Shown here piece by piece: positions 43,410 to 50,613 of a DNA stretch of 64,000 nucleotides. The translations under genes and the position numbers were made by a program. The notes beneath the pieces are model-generated. The model did no database searches, was not told the origin of the DNA, and worked only from the letters and a program-made list of their open reading frames with translations. Where the stretch lies: the NCBI RefSeq assembly GCF_002025665.1, contig NZ_CP018786.1, positions 3,658,001-3,722,000 of the forward strand. The letters run 5' to 3'. Source of the stretch: Chryseobacterium indologenes (GTDB lineage Bacteria; Bacteroidota; Bacteroidia; Flavobacteriales; Weeksellaceae). Numbering within the stretch: the stretch's first letter is position 1; every line of letters starts with the position of its first letter.

Positions 43410-44419
43410 TTCTTCAGCTTTTTGTCGTTAATATAATTATTCAGGTGAAAGTCAATACTTTCTTTTACGGGAATAAACTGATAGTTCAGTTTTTCTTTGA
43501 CTTTGTGATTGGAAATGGTGTTGAATGAAGAGATGGCCTCAATGTTTGATTTAGTGACCATTTTCAGTTTTGGAATCAGCCATCCGAATAGAGTGTTGGC
43601 TATTCTTCCGATATTGAGTACAGATTGGGAAAGAATTCTTGCATCTTTAAGCCCCAAGCGGGTTCTTACCTGTTTGGCAAGGTCTGCATATCTGTTATTT
43701 TCAGCAACAATAATAAAACGTTCTCCGAAAAGGTTATTTTCCATTAATCCGATAGCTGTATTGGCAACGTCTCTTACGTCAACATAGGCAGAACCTCCTG
43801 AAAAGGTAAAACTATTGTCTTCAAAGGTTGAGAAAAGTTCACCGCTGCTTTGACTCCAGTTTCCGCTTCCTACAATCATTCCAGGATTGATGATCACCAC
43901 ATTCAGGCCTTCTGCTGACGCTCTCCATACTTCCATTTCGGATAAATGCTTAGAAATCGCGTATGCAGAATGTTCCAGTTTCGGATTAAAGTCAGAATCC
44001 TCATCCAGTTCTCCTTTTTCATTAAAATTATCGAGAACAGCAACAGAACTTACGTGGAGAAATTTTTTAACTTCCGATCCTTCACAGGCAAACAATAGAT
44101 TTTCTGTACCCTTGATATTGGTATGGTACATTTCTTTTTCATCTTTCGGATGAAAGCTTACTTTTGCAGCACAGTGATACACCTCATCTACGCCTTCCAG
44201 AGCCGTTTTCAAGGAATCATGATCGTCAAAATCTACGTTTACCCATTCAATTTTGTTGAAAAAATCGTCAGGATTCTCCGTATAAAAGCTATATGAATGC
44301 TTTACTTCGTTTAAATTACTGCCCGGTCGTTTGGAAGCACGTACGTTTTCCCCTCTTTTAAGAAGTTCCAGTACAATTATTCTTCCCAGAATTCCGGTAG
44401 CACCTGTTACAAAAATCAT
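43406..44419 (-). CDS. NAD-dependent epimerase/dehydratase (extended SDR)
   Basis: 337 aa Rossmann-fold protein: GATGILG nucleotide loop (residues 6-12), VDFDDHDSLKTALEGVDEVYHCAA, and the catalytic YAISK preceded by Ser in HVSSVAVL. Homologues are annotated as NAD-dependent epimerases or 3-beta-HSD-like reductases; the substrate is unknown. Overlap with the downstream acyl-CoA synthetase gene suggests it acts on an acyl-derived or lipid substrate (inference). Confidence 0.82.
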   Translation of the reverse strand: MIFVTGATGILGRIIVLELLKRGENVRASKRPGSNLNEVKHSYSFYTENPDDFFNKIEWVNVDFDDHDSLKTALEGVDEVYHCAAKVSFHPKDEKEMYHTNIKGTENLLFACEGSEVKKFLHVSSVAVLDNFNEKGELDEDSDFNPKLEHSAYAISKHLSEMEVWRASAEGLNVVIINPGMIVGSGNWSQSSGELFSTFEDNSFTFSGGSAYVDVRDVANTAIGLMENNLFGERFIIVAENNRYADLAKQVRTRLGLKDARILSQSVLNIGRIANTLFGWLIPKLKMVTKSNIEAISSFNTISNHKVKEKLNYQFIPVKESIDFHLNNYINDKKLKK

Positions 44420-44616
44420 TAATTATTTTCTTGATTGCTGACTAAAATATAACAATATTTTCTATCCGGCAATTCTTCAGGTTTCTGTAAAAATTACCCC
44501 GAAAAAATGCTTTTGCAAATTTGCGATTTTTAAAGCATAATTCAAGTTAATTTAACCAATATTATCATTCACAGAACAACAAACCGGAAAATTTTAACAA
44601 CATCAGGGTATTAAAT

Positions 44617-44657
44617 TTAAAAGTCCTGAAAGAATTGACAACTTTCAGGACTTTTAT
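44617..44657 (-). terminator. Terminator of graspetide operon
   Basis: AAAAGTCCTGAAAG, 9-nt loop, CTTTCAGGACTTTT: a 14-bp stem, starting 21 bp after the stop of the last ligase. Confidence 0.92.
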
Positions 44658-44677
44658 GGTTAAAAAACACTTTGTTT

Positions 44678-45682
44678 TTAAGCCATTACTTCATTATTTC
44701 TTCTTGGAGCTTTATCGCAAAGAACATCTGCAATACTCTTTGAAATAAGGTTTCCTTCTGTAAGATTATCCAGCCAGAAGAATTCTCCTGCAGCATTGAT
44801 CTCTATGAAGTAATATTCATCTTCAGGAGAAACAATCATGTCTATTGCTCCGTAATCAACATTATAAATATCAAGCAGTTCTAGGAGTTTTGCTTCCACA
44901 TCTGCCGGAAGTTCTGTTCTGTTCCATTTATCGATAAGATTCACACCATCTTTTCTCCAGTCTACTTTAGCATCTTCAGACTGCTGAGAATCTATTTCGA
45001 ATGCAAAAACATCTCTTCCCACAATGGTAATACGAAGTTCTTTTTTCTTTTGAATCATCTGCTGAAACTGCATTGGACAGTACAACAATGAATCCAGTTC
45101 TTCCAGTTTATCTTCGCCAACAACGTTCGTAAACACTACATTTTCTACTCCTTCTTCATAAATGGCAAAACCGGTCTGCATTTTGGCCACCACATTTTGA
45201 TGTTTTACAATAAATTTCCTTGCTTCATCCGGATTATTGGTAAGACAGGTTGCAGGAATTGTCAGACCTAATTTATCTGCAATTTTCAATTGTTCTTCTT
45301 TACTGTCGAGTCTTCTGTACACACTTGGTTTACCTAAGGAATAGGCATCTACAGATTCGAAGAAACCGAAAAGGGTATTACGGATTTCTCCCATTGCGGC
45401 ACCGTAAAATTTAGTATCCATTTCTTCTCGCAGACCTTTTCCTATGTTGTATGCTCTTCTGTACCAGATGGCTGAAATATCATCCAGTCTGTGTTTTGCT
45501 TCAGGGGTTTCAAGAATACTTACCCATTCTCCATCCTGGAAAATAGTGGATAGTTTGTTTTGTAATGGATAAACGTCTACATCAAAGCGAATGACTTCAC
45601 AATTATTTTTTTCAATGTATTCTGTTACTTTTTCAATGGAAAAATTATCTGCGGTATGGGTAATTATTAAAATTTTATTCAT
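44678..45682 (-). CDS. Graspetide ATP-grasp ligase, MdnC/MvdD (ester-forming) type
   Basis: 334 aa from the ATG at 45682; the longer frame upstream is the overlapping gene. It resembles MdnC/MvdD, the ligase that makes omega-ester (lactone) links between Thr/Ser and Asp/Glu in microviridins. Visible family motifs: ISAIWYRRAYNIG (precursor-binding region), KELRITIVG, VDWRKDGVN, YGAIDMIVSPEDEYYFIEIN and AAGEFFWLDNL. ATP-grasp Mg ligands (Asp, Glu, Asn) lie in the last two motifs. The start overlaps the stop of the amide-type ligase gene by 8 bp. Acts in the cytoplasm on the peptides encoded at 46706-46930 and 46983-47219. Confidence 0.92.
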   Translation of the reverse strand: MNKILIITHTADNFSIEKVTEYIEKNNCEVIRFDVDVYPLQNKLSTIFQDGEWVSILETPEAKHRLDDISAIWYRRAYNIGKGLREEMDTKFYGAAMGEIRNTLFGFFESVDAYSLGKPSVYRRLDSKEEQLKIADKLGLTIPATCLTNNPDEARKFIVKHQNVVAKMQTGFAIYEEGVENVVFTNVVGEDKLEELDSLLYCPMQFQQMIQKKKELRITIVGRDVFAFEIDSQQSEDAKVDWRKDGVNLIDKWNRTELPADVEAKLLELLDIYNVDYGAIDMIVSPEDEYYFIEINAAGEFFWLDNLTEGNLISKSIADVLCDKAPRRNNEVMA

Positions 45683-46631
45683 GGAAATTGATTCTTTTGA
45701 TAAGATTGTCGGCAATTCTTTCTGCAATGGGAAACCCCAGTTCTTTTTGCAGCATTCCCCATTCTCCCTGAGGATTGACTTCAAGGAAGTAATAAATACT
45801 GTCTCTTCCCTTGATCATATCGATCGCTCCTATATAAAGTCCCATTTCTTTCATCATGGAAGTGAGATTGGCTTTAACAGCATCAGGTAATTCATATGCT
45901 TCCCAGAAATAGCCATCACGGGCTACTCTCCAGTCTGCATTTTCACTGTTATTGATTTTTCCTGTGAAGAACTCACCATCTACATATACTATTCTTAATT
46001 CATATTCTTTGTCAATGTAGGGTTGAAAAATCATCGGACAGTAAGCAATATCTGAAAGGTGTTCTAAAGATTCTTCCTCAATAACTGTAGTGGAAATCAT
46101 GTTTTCCCCTGACATTGTTTTGGCAGTAACTCCGTGAAGCTTCGCAATGGCTTTTCCCCGGCAGTATTGATAGAAAAATGTCGTTATTTTTTCTTCATCA
46201 TTGGAAAAAATGGTTTTGGGAATGGTTAAGTTATTTCTTTGTGCTATTTTCAGCTGAAATATCTTATTTCCATCTATTTTTTTTTCATTTTCATAAGGGT
46301 TGATCCAGGGAATATGTTCTAAAGCAGTCATCAGATTATACCTCAGGCTTCCATATTCATTGAGAAAGATTTTTTCATAATCCAGATCCAGCTCTTCGGG
46401 AGCGCTGATCCTCCAGGCTTTTCTGTGCCATACGCCTTTTATAGTGTCAGAATGGATCGTATTTCCCGATTCATCCGTCAGTTCAAATGAATTTTCATGA
46501 ATACTAATTTTCTGAAGGTGATTCAGACGATCGGAATTCAATCTGAAATAAGGAATATTTTGGGAGTTCAGATATTCGAAAAAAAGATCAATATTATAAA
46601 AATCCTGTGAATGGGTGATGCAGAGAATCAT
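45675..46631 (-). CDS. Graspetide ATP-grasp ligase, MdnB/MvdC (amide-forming) type
   Basis: 318 aa. Resembles MdnB/MvdC, which closes the omega-amide between Lys and Glu/Asp after the lactones are formed. Features: KGVWHRKAWRIS near residue 70, KAIAKLHGVTAKTMSGEN, YELRIVYVDGEFF, ADWRVARDGYFWEAYELPD, IGAIDMIKGRDSIYYFLEVN and PQGEWGMLQKELGFPIAERI. The first of two ligase genes; an intrinsic terminator lies between it and the precursor genes and its stop overlaps the next start. Assignment to the amide type rests on the VWHRK and GEWGMLQ signatures. Confidence 0.92.
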   Translation of the reverse strand: MILCITHSQDFYNIDLFFEYLNSQNIPYFRLNSDRLNHLQKISIHENSFELTDESGNTIHSDTIKGVWHRKAWRISAPEELDLDYEKIFLNEYGSLRYNLMTALEHIPWINPYENEKKIDGNKIFQLKIAQRNNLTIPKTIFSNDEEKITTFFYQYCRGKAIAKLHGVTAKTMSGENMISTTVIEEESLEHLSDIAYCPMIFQPYIDKEYELRIVYVDGEFFTGKINNSENADWRVARDGYFWEAYELPDAVKANLTSMMKEMGLYIGAIDMIKGRDSIYYFLEVNPQGEWGMLQKELGFPIAERIADNLIKRINFHE

Positions 46632-46640
46632 TTGCCGGTT

Positions 46641-46675
46641 GTATTAAAAAGGGAAACTTACTATTTAAGTTTCCC
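46641..46675 (-). terminator. Internal terminator/attenuator between precursors and ligases
   Basis: On the reverse strand GGGAAACTTA-AATAG-TAAGTTTCCC (46675-46651, 10-bp perfect stem) is followed by TTTTTAATAC. It is 31 bp after the stop of precursor B and 19 bp before the first ligase. It should stop most transcripts after the precursor genes and let a fraction read into the ligases. Confidence 0.82.
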
Positions 46676-46705
46676 CTACTATTTTATTTAAAATTCTTTC
46701 TGATC

Positions 46706-46930
46706 TTACAATGGAAGAGTGATTGTATCATCATCACCATCAGAAGGATATTTCAGCGTGTGCATCATATCATCTTTTGGAGAAGTTACCGTATCTATTG
46801 TCGGTTTTGTGATCAAATCTCTTTCAGCAAGTGTAATGTCACTTCCTCCTTTTACCGTTTCCGGATCTTTAACCTGTTTTTCTAAGAATGATGCGAAAAA
46901 CGGCTTCTTCTTTGAGTTGTTGCTTTCCAT
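46706..46930 (-). CDS. Microviridin-type graspetide precursor peptide B
   Basis: 74 aa. The leader carries KKKPFFASFLEKQ (residues 7-19), the form of the microviridin PFFARFL recognition helix, then VKDPETVKGG. The core T58-L-K60-Y-P-S63-D64-G-D66-D67-D68 matches the microviridin TxKYPSDx(D/E)(D/E) pattern, followed by TITLPL. Predicted rings: T58-D64 and S63-D66 esters, K60-D67 amide; Asp instead of the usual Glu at the amide position is unusual. Leu59 sits at the inhibitor P1-like position, suggesting elastase- or chymotrypsin-like targets (inference). Leader is nearly identical to peptide A. Confidence 0.9.
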   Translation of the reverse strand: MESNNSKKKPFFASFLEKQVKDPETVKGGSDITLAERDLITKPTIDTVTSPKDDMMHTLKYPSDGDDDTITLPL

Positions 46931-46982
46931 AATGTTTTAGTTTTGGTTTGATATATAATTTAGCTTAAGCTTTAGTATATTT

Positions 46983-47219
46983 CTATGCTTCTAAAACATC
47001 CTCATCACCGTCAGAAGGATATTTCATCGTTACATTGTCATTGTCAGGTTTTGTAACATTATCCTTAATAGGAGTAGTAATCTGATCCTGAAGAGATGTA
47101 GTAATCTGATCTGCCAATACAGAAGTAATACCCCCTCCTTTTACTGTTTCAGGGTCTTTAACCTGTTTTTCTAAGAATGATGCAAAAAATGGCTTCTTTT
47201 TTGAATTTTTGTTTTCCAT
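46983..47219 (-). CDS. Microviridin-type graspetide precursor peptide A
   Basis: 78 aa. Leader residues 1-29 match peptide B except at residues 3-4, including PFFASFLEKQ (10-19) and a Gly-Gly at 28-29 that resembles a double-glycine cleavage site. A ~34-residue linker with repeated DQITT and DNVT units follows, then the core T64-M-K66-Y-P-S69-D70-G-D72-E73-D74 and VLEA. Predicted rings by the microviridin rule: T64-D70, S69-D72 esters and K66-E73 amide. First gene of the operon; 52 bp separate it from peptide B with no terminator. Confidence 0.9.
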   Translation of the reverse strand: MENKNSKKKPFFASFLEKQVKDPETVKGGGITSVLADQITTSLQDQITTPIKDNVTKPDNDNVTMKYPSDGDEDVLEA

Positions 47220-47250
47220 AAGTTAATATTTTTATTGTTTTTTGAAAATC

Positions 47251-47257
47251 CAAAGTA
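47251..47257 (-). promoter_or_regulatory. Possible -7 element of graspetide operon
   Basis: TACTTTG on the reverse strand, 31 bp before the ATG at 47219. It is one base shorter than TAnnTTTG; the same TTTGTACTTTG-like form lies upstream of gldJ. Weak. Confidence 0.35.
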
Positions 47258-47335
47258 CAAAAAATTCAAATCATGGAGAAATAATATTACGTTTTAATAA
47301 AAATTTAACATAATATCGTAATTCAAAGAATAAAA

Positions 47336-48115
47336 TTAATTCAAACCCAGAAACTCCTTAACTACATTTGCAAAATCGACAGGATTTTCCGCCTGTACCC
47401 AATGTCCTGCATTTTTTACCGTCACTATTTTAGCTTTAGGGAATTGCTGCTTGATTCCGAATTCGTCCTGTGGCAGGATATAATTGGATTTTGCCCCTGC
47501 TATAAACAAGGTTTCACCTTCAAAAACTCCGAATTTAATCGCATTGGAAACAAATTCAGTATATTTTTCAGATAAAGTATTAAGATTGAATCTCCAACCC
47601 AGTTTTTTATTGTCATCCCAATACAGGTTTTTCGTTAAAAACTGCACGGTAGATCTTTCCGGAATATATTGGTTCAAAACAGCTTCTACTTCATTTCTTG
47701 AAGATACTGTATCAAAGTCTACTGTTTCCAGCGCTTTGATAATTCCCTGATGATGTGGTGGATATGCTTTAGGTGAAATATCTACAACAATCAGTTTTTC
47801 AACACGTTCAGGATATTTTACAGCAAACTGCATTACTGCTTTTCCGCCTAAAGAATGCCCTAAAACATGTGCTTTCTGAATGCCATAATAATCCATATAA
47901 CGGGCTATATCATCTGCCAGATCATCATGAGACATACTCTCTGAATGAAAGCTTCTTCCATGGTTTCTAAGATCGATCAAGTGTACCGGAAGATATTCTC
48001 CAAGATCTTTTCCGAAACTTCCCCAGTTGTCAAGCATTCCGAACAATCCGTGAAATACAAGAAGTGGCGTATTCGTTACATTTTCGCCGAATATTTTTGA
48101 ATTTAAAATTTCCAT
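47336..48115 (-). CDS. Alpha/beta hydrolase (YbfF-like esterase)
   Basis: 259 aa. Oxyanion segment FHGLFGMLDNW, LIDLRNHGRS, nucleophile elbow GHSLGG with Ser88, Asp region around IVVDISPKAYPP and the catalytic His in NAGHWVQAENP. The length and the DLRNHGRS signature resemble YbfF-type acyl-CoA/palmitoyl esterases; substrate not known. Single-gene unit, separated from pdxJ by a repeat-rich spacer. Confidence 0.87.
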   Translation of the reverse strand: MEILNSKIFGENVTNTPLLVFHGLFGMLDNWGSFGKDLGEYLPVHLIDLRNHGRSFHSESMSHDDLADDIARYMDYYGIQKAHVLGHSLGGKAVMQFAVKYPERVEKLIVVDISPKAYPPHHQGIIKALETVDFDTVSSRNEVEAVLNQYIPERSTVQFLTKNLYWDDNKKLGWRFNLNTLSEKYTEFVSNAIKFGVFEGETLFIAGAKSNYILPQDEFGIKQQFPKAKIVTVKNAGHWVQAENPVDFANVVKEFLGLN

Positions 48116-48117
48116 AT

Positions 48118-48217
48118 TTTTAGAAGTTAGATGTGAGAAATCAGAAGTTAGATAATATAAGAGATAAGAAACAAAGTTGTACTAACTTCTAGTATCTAGC
48201 TTCTAATTTCTTATTTA
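48118..48217. repeat. Intergenic GAAGTTAGA-type repeat with inverted halves
   Basis: TAGAAGTTAGATGTGAGAAA and CAGAAGTTAGAT at the left are inverted at the right as CTAACTTCTAGTATCTAGC then TTCTAATTTC. Same purine-rich family as other spacers. No gene. Confidence 0.55.
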
Positions 48218-48937
48218 TTACCATTTTGCCAGTCTCTTCAGATAAGCCTGAACAGTGTTTTCCAATCCCATGTAAAGTGCTTCTGAAACCAAAGCATGCC
48301 CAATAGATACTTCCAAAAGGTTGGGAATGGTATCTGCAAAGTACTTCAGATTTTCTAAACTCAGATCATGTCCGGCATTGATTCCCAATCCTAATTTGCT
48401 GGCTTCAACAGCCGTATCGTAATAAGGTTTTATGGCCTGTTCTTTATTGATAAGATAATTTTTTGCGTAAGCTTCGGTATACAGTTCAATTCTGTCTGCT
48501 CCTGTTTTAGCTGCATATTCTACAAGCTCAGGTAAAGGATCCAAGAAAACAGAAGTACGGATTCCTGCTTTTTTAAATTCAGCAATGATCTCTGTAAGGT
48601 AATCAAGATGTTTTTTGGTATCCCAACCTGCATTGGATGTAATAGCATCATCAGCATCCGGTACCAGAGTCACCTGTTCAGGCTTCACTTCCAATACCAT
48701 GTCAATAAAATCCTGATGAGGATTTCCTTCAATATTAAACTCAGTCGTAACCAATGGCTTCAGATCATAGACATCTTTTCTTGTGATGTGTCTTTCATCA
48801 GGTCTTGGATGGATAGTAATCCCCTGTCCTCCGAATTCCTGAATTTTTACAGCAGCTTCTGTAACACTGGGGGTTTCACCTCCTCTTGCATTTCTTAACG
48901 TTGCAATTTTATTAATGTTTACGCTTAGTTTTGTCAT
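48218..48937 (-). CDS. pdxJ: Pyridoxine 5'-phosphate synthase
   Basis: 239 aa TIM-barrel enzyme that condenses 1-deoxyxylulose 5-phosphate with 3-amino-2-oxopropyl phosphate to pyridoxine 5'-phosphate. Clear motifs: LSVNINKIATLRNARGG, TIHPRPDERHI, FNIEGNP, LVPDADDAITSNAGWD, GINAGHDLSLENL and IGHALVSEALYMGLE. Indicates the DXP-dependent vitamin B6 route. Single gene. Confidence 0.95.
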   Translation of the reverse strand: MTKLSVNINKIATLRNARGGETPSVTEAAVKIQEFGGQGITIHPRPDERHITRKDVYDLKPLVTTEFNIEGNPHQDFIDMVLEVKPEQVTLVPDADDAITSNAGWDTKKHLDYLTEIIAEFKKAGIRTSVFLDPLPELVEYAAKTGADRIELYTEAYAKNYLINKEQAIKPYYDTAVEASKLGLGINAGHDLSLENLKYFADTIPNLLEVSIGHALVSEALYMGLENTVQAYLKRLAKW

Positions 48938-49087
48938 TTTTTATTTTAGATGTTAGATATGAGATGTTAGAAGTCAGAAGCTTGGGGTTGGACTAAAATC
49001 CAGACTTTACACTTCTTTTGGTCTTCTAATTCGTTATCATTTAAAAGTTTATTATAAATTTATTTAAACGGGCTGAGCCTTCCAGCT

Positions 49088-50356
49088 TTATACTTTCACG
49101 CTTACCTGCATCACCTGAAGTTCAAATTCTTTTGAAGCCACCAATAAATGGTCAAAAATATCGGCCTGAATCTGCTCAAAACGCTCCCATTTGGAATCAT
49201 TGGCAAAACAGTAAACCTCAAGAGGCAGCCCTTGTGGGGTAATCTCCAGCTGACGAACCATTCTGGTTCCGTTTTTATCTATATCAGGATCATTTTCAAT
49301 ATATTTCTGTGCATAATATCTGAAAACACCGATATTGGTAAGCTGTCTTCCATTCACGATTTTATCTTTATGTTCAAGGCTTTCTTTTTCTTTTTTGATC
49401 TCTGAAGCTCTTTCTTCGAGATAATCTGAAATTAAATTAATCTCCTTTAAACGCTCCACATCTTCGTCCGTCAGAAATTTAAAAGAATTGATGTTAAAGT
49501 AGATTGATTTTTTTATTCTCCTTGTATTGGATTCAGACATCACCTGCATATTTTTGATCTCAGTGGTCATCAGATCATAAGTGGGAATCGTTGAAACGGT
49601 TTTATCAAAATTGGTGATTTTGGTAGTCAGAAGATTGATTTCCGTAATATTTCCTTCGATGCTGTATTTAGGAATGCTTACCCAATCTCCTACTTTTAAA
49701 TTTTTAGAAGTAGCTACATGCAGACCGGTTACAAACCCCAGAATAGTATCTCTGAAAACTAATACCAGCACCGCTGTAATGGCCCCAAGACTTCCTACAA
49801 TAGTGGTTCCCTTGATTCCGAAAATCACACAAAGTCCTACTACAGTAAATATAAAAAGTCCTAAGATTTTTACGGTTTCTGAAATGGCATTCAGTGCCAT
49901 TATTTTATAGAAATCCTGTTTGATGCTGAAATAATTTCTGAAAGCAGTCAATGATCTGTACAGCATTCCTGCTAACATGAGTACCAATCCCAGATTGATA
50001 CATCGTATAATAAAAATGGTTGTTTTTGGCAATGCATTTTCCGGAAATATGGATCCCTGTATGCCGGCAACAGCAATCAAAGCTGCAAAATGTGCTACGG
50101 AGTTGGTGATTTTGGCCTGATAAATAGATTTTAAAATGGGAAACTTCTGTTCATTATGAAATAACCTGAAGACAGAATTAATGATGAATTTAAAAATAAA
50201 ATCAGTAATAAAAAACAGGACAAGAAGTAAACTTAATTTTACAATAATATGGAAAACCCAGTCCAGCCCGGAAGGTGATATCTGGGTAATATAAATGTAA
50301 AGCTGTTCGCTCAGCTCCTGTATAAAGTTTTTAGTTTCTTGTAACTGGTCATTCAT
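49088..50356 (-). CDS. MscS family mechanosensitive channel (YbdG-like)
   Basis: 422 aa. About five helices; the pore-lining helix and beta domain are recognisable in GSLGAITAVLVLVFRDTILGF then VTGLHVATSKNLKVGDWVSI, followed by EGNITEINLLTTKITNFDKT and STIPTYDLMTTEIKNM. The C-terminal cytoplasmic extension (~150 residues, KKEKESLEHKDKIVNGRQLT and PQGLPLEVYCFANDSKWERF) places it near the YbdG/MscM type, longer than MscS itself. Protects against hypo-osmotic shock. Promoter -7 element only 5 nt before the ATG. Confidence 0.88.
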   Translation of the reverse strand: MNDQLQETKNFIQELSEQLYIYITQISPSGLDWVFHIIVKLSLLLVLFFITDFIFKFIINSVFRLFHNEQKFPILKSIYQAKITNSVAHFAALIAVAGIQGSIFPENALPKTTIFIIRCINLGLVLMLAGMLYRSLTAFRNYFSIKQDFYKIMALNAISETVKILGLFIFTVVGLCVIFGIKGTTIVGSLGAITAVLVLVFRDTILGFVTGLHVATSKNLKVGDWVSIPKYSIEGNITEINLLTTKITNFDKTVSTIPTYDLMTTEIKNMQVMSESNTRRIKKSIYFNINSFKFLTDEDVERLKEINLISDYLEERASEIKKEKESLEHKDKIVNGRQLTNIGVFRYYAQKYIENDPDIDKNGTRMVRQLEITPQGLPLEVYCFANDSKWERFEQIQADIFDHLLVASKEFELQVMQVSVKV

Positions 50357-50361
50357 TACAG

Positions 50362-50369
50362 CAAATTTA
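50362..50369 (-). promoter_or_regulatory. -7 element 5 nt before MscS-family start
   Basis: TAAATTTG-CTGTA-ATG on the reverse strand. Predicts a leaderless or nearly leaderless message. Confidence 0.6.
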
Positions 50370-50613
50370 TGAAATTAAGAATCATCATTTTACTATTCAT
50401 AATCAATTTTCATCCCAAAAAGCAGTAAACGAAAAATATTGTGAATCAATTTTTAAAATATCAAATCTTCGACAACCCTTAATTATAAATGAAAAATCAA
50501 CTACAAATAATCAATTTAAGTAAAAAATATTAAAATAAATTACAATTTTAATGTTTTAATATTAAAAAATTATTACATTTGATTAAAACTAAACCCATCA
50601 AAACCAATTAAAT

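Noticed and set aside
41640..44419. OleC/OleD-type olefin synthesis pair
   Set aside because: The ligase looks like an ordinary long-chain acyl-CoA synthetase, and no OleA or OleB homologue is nearby.
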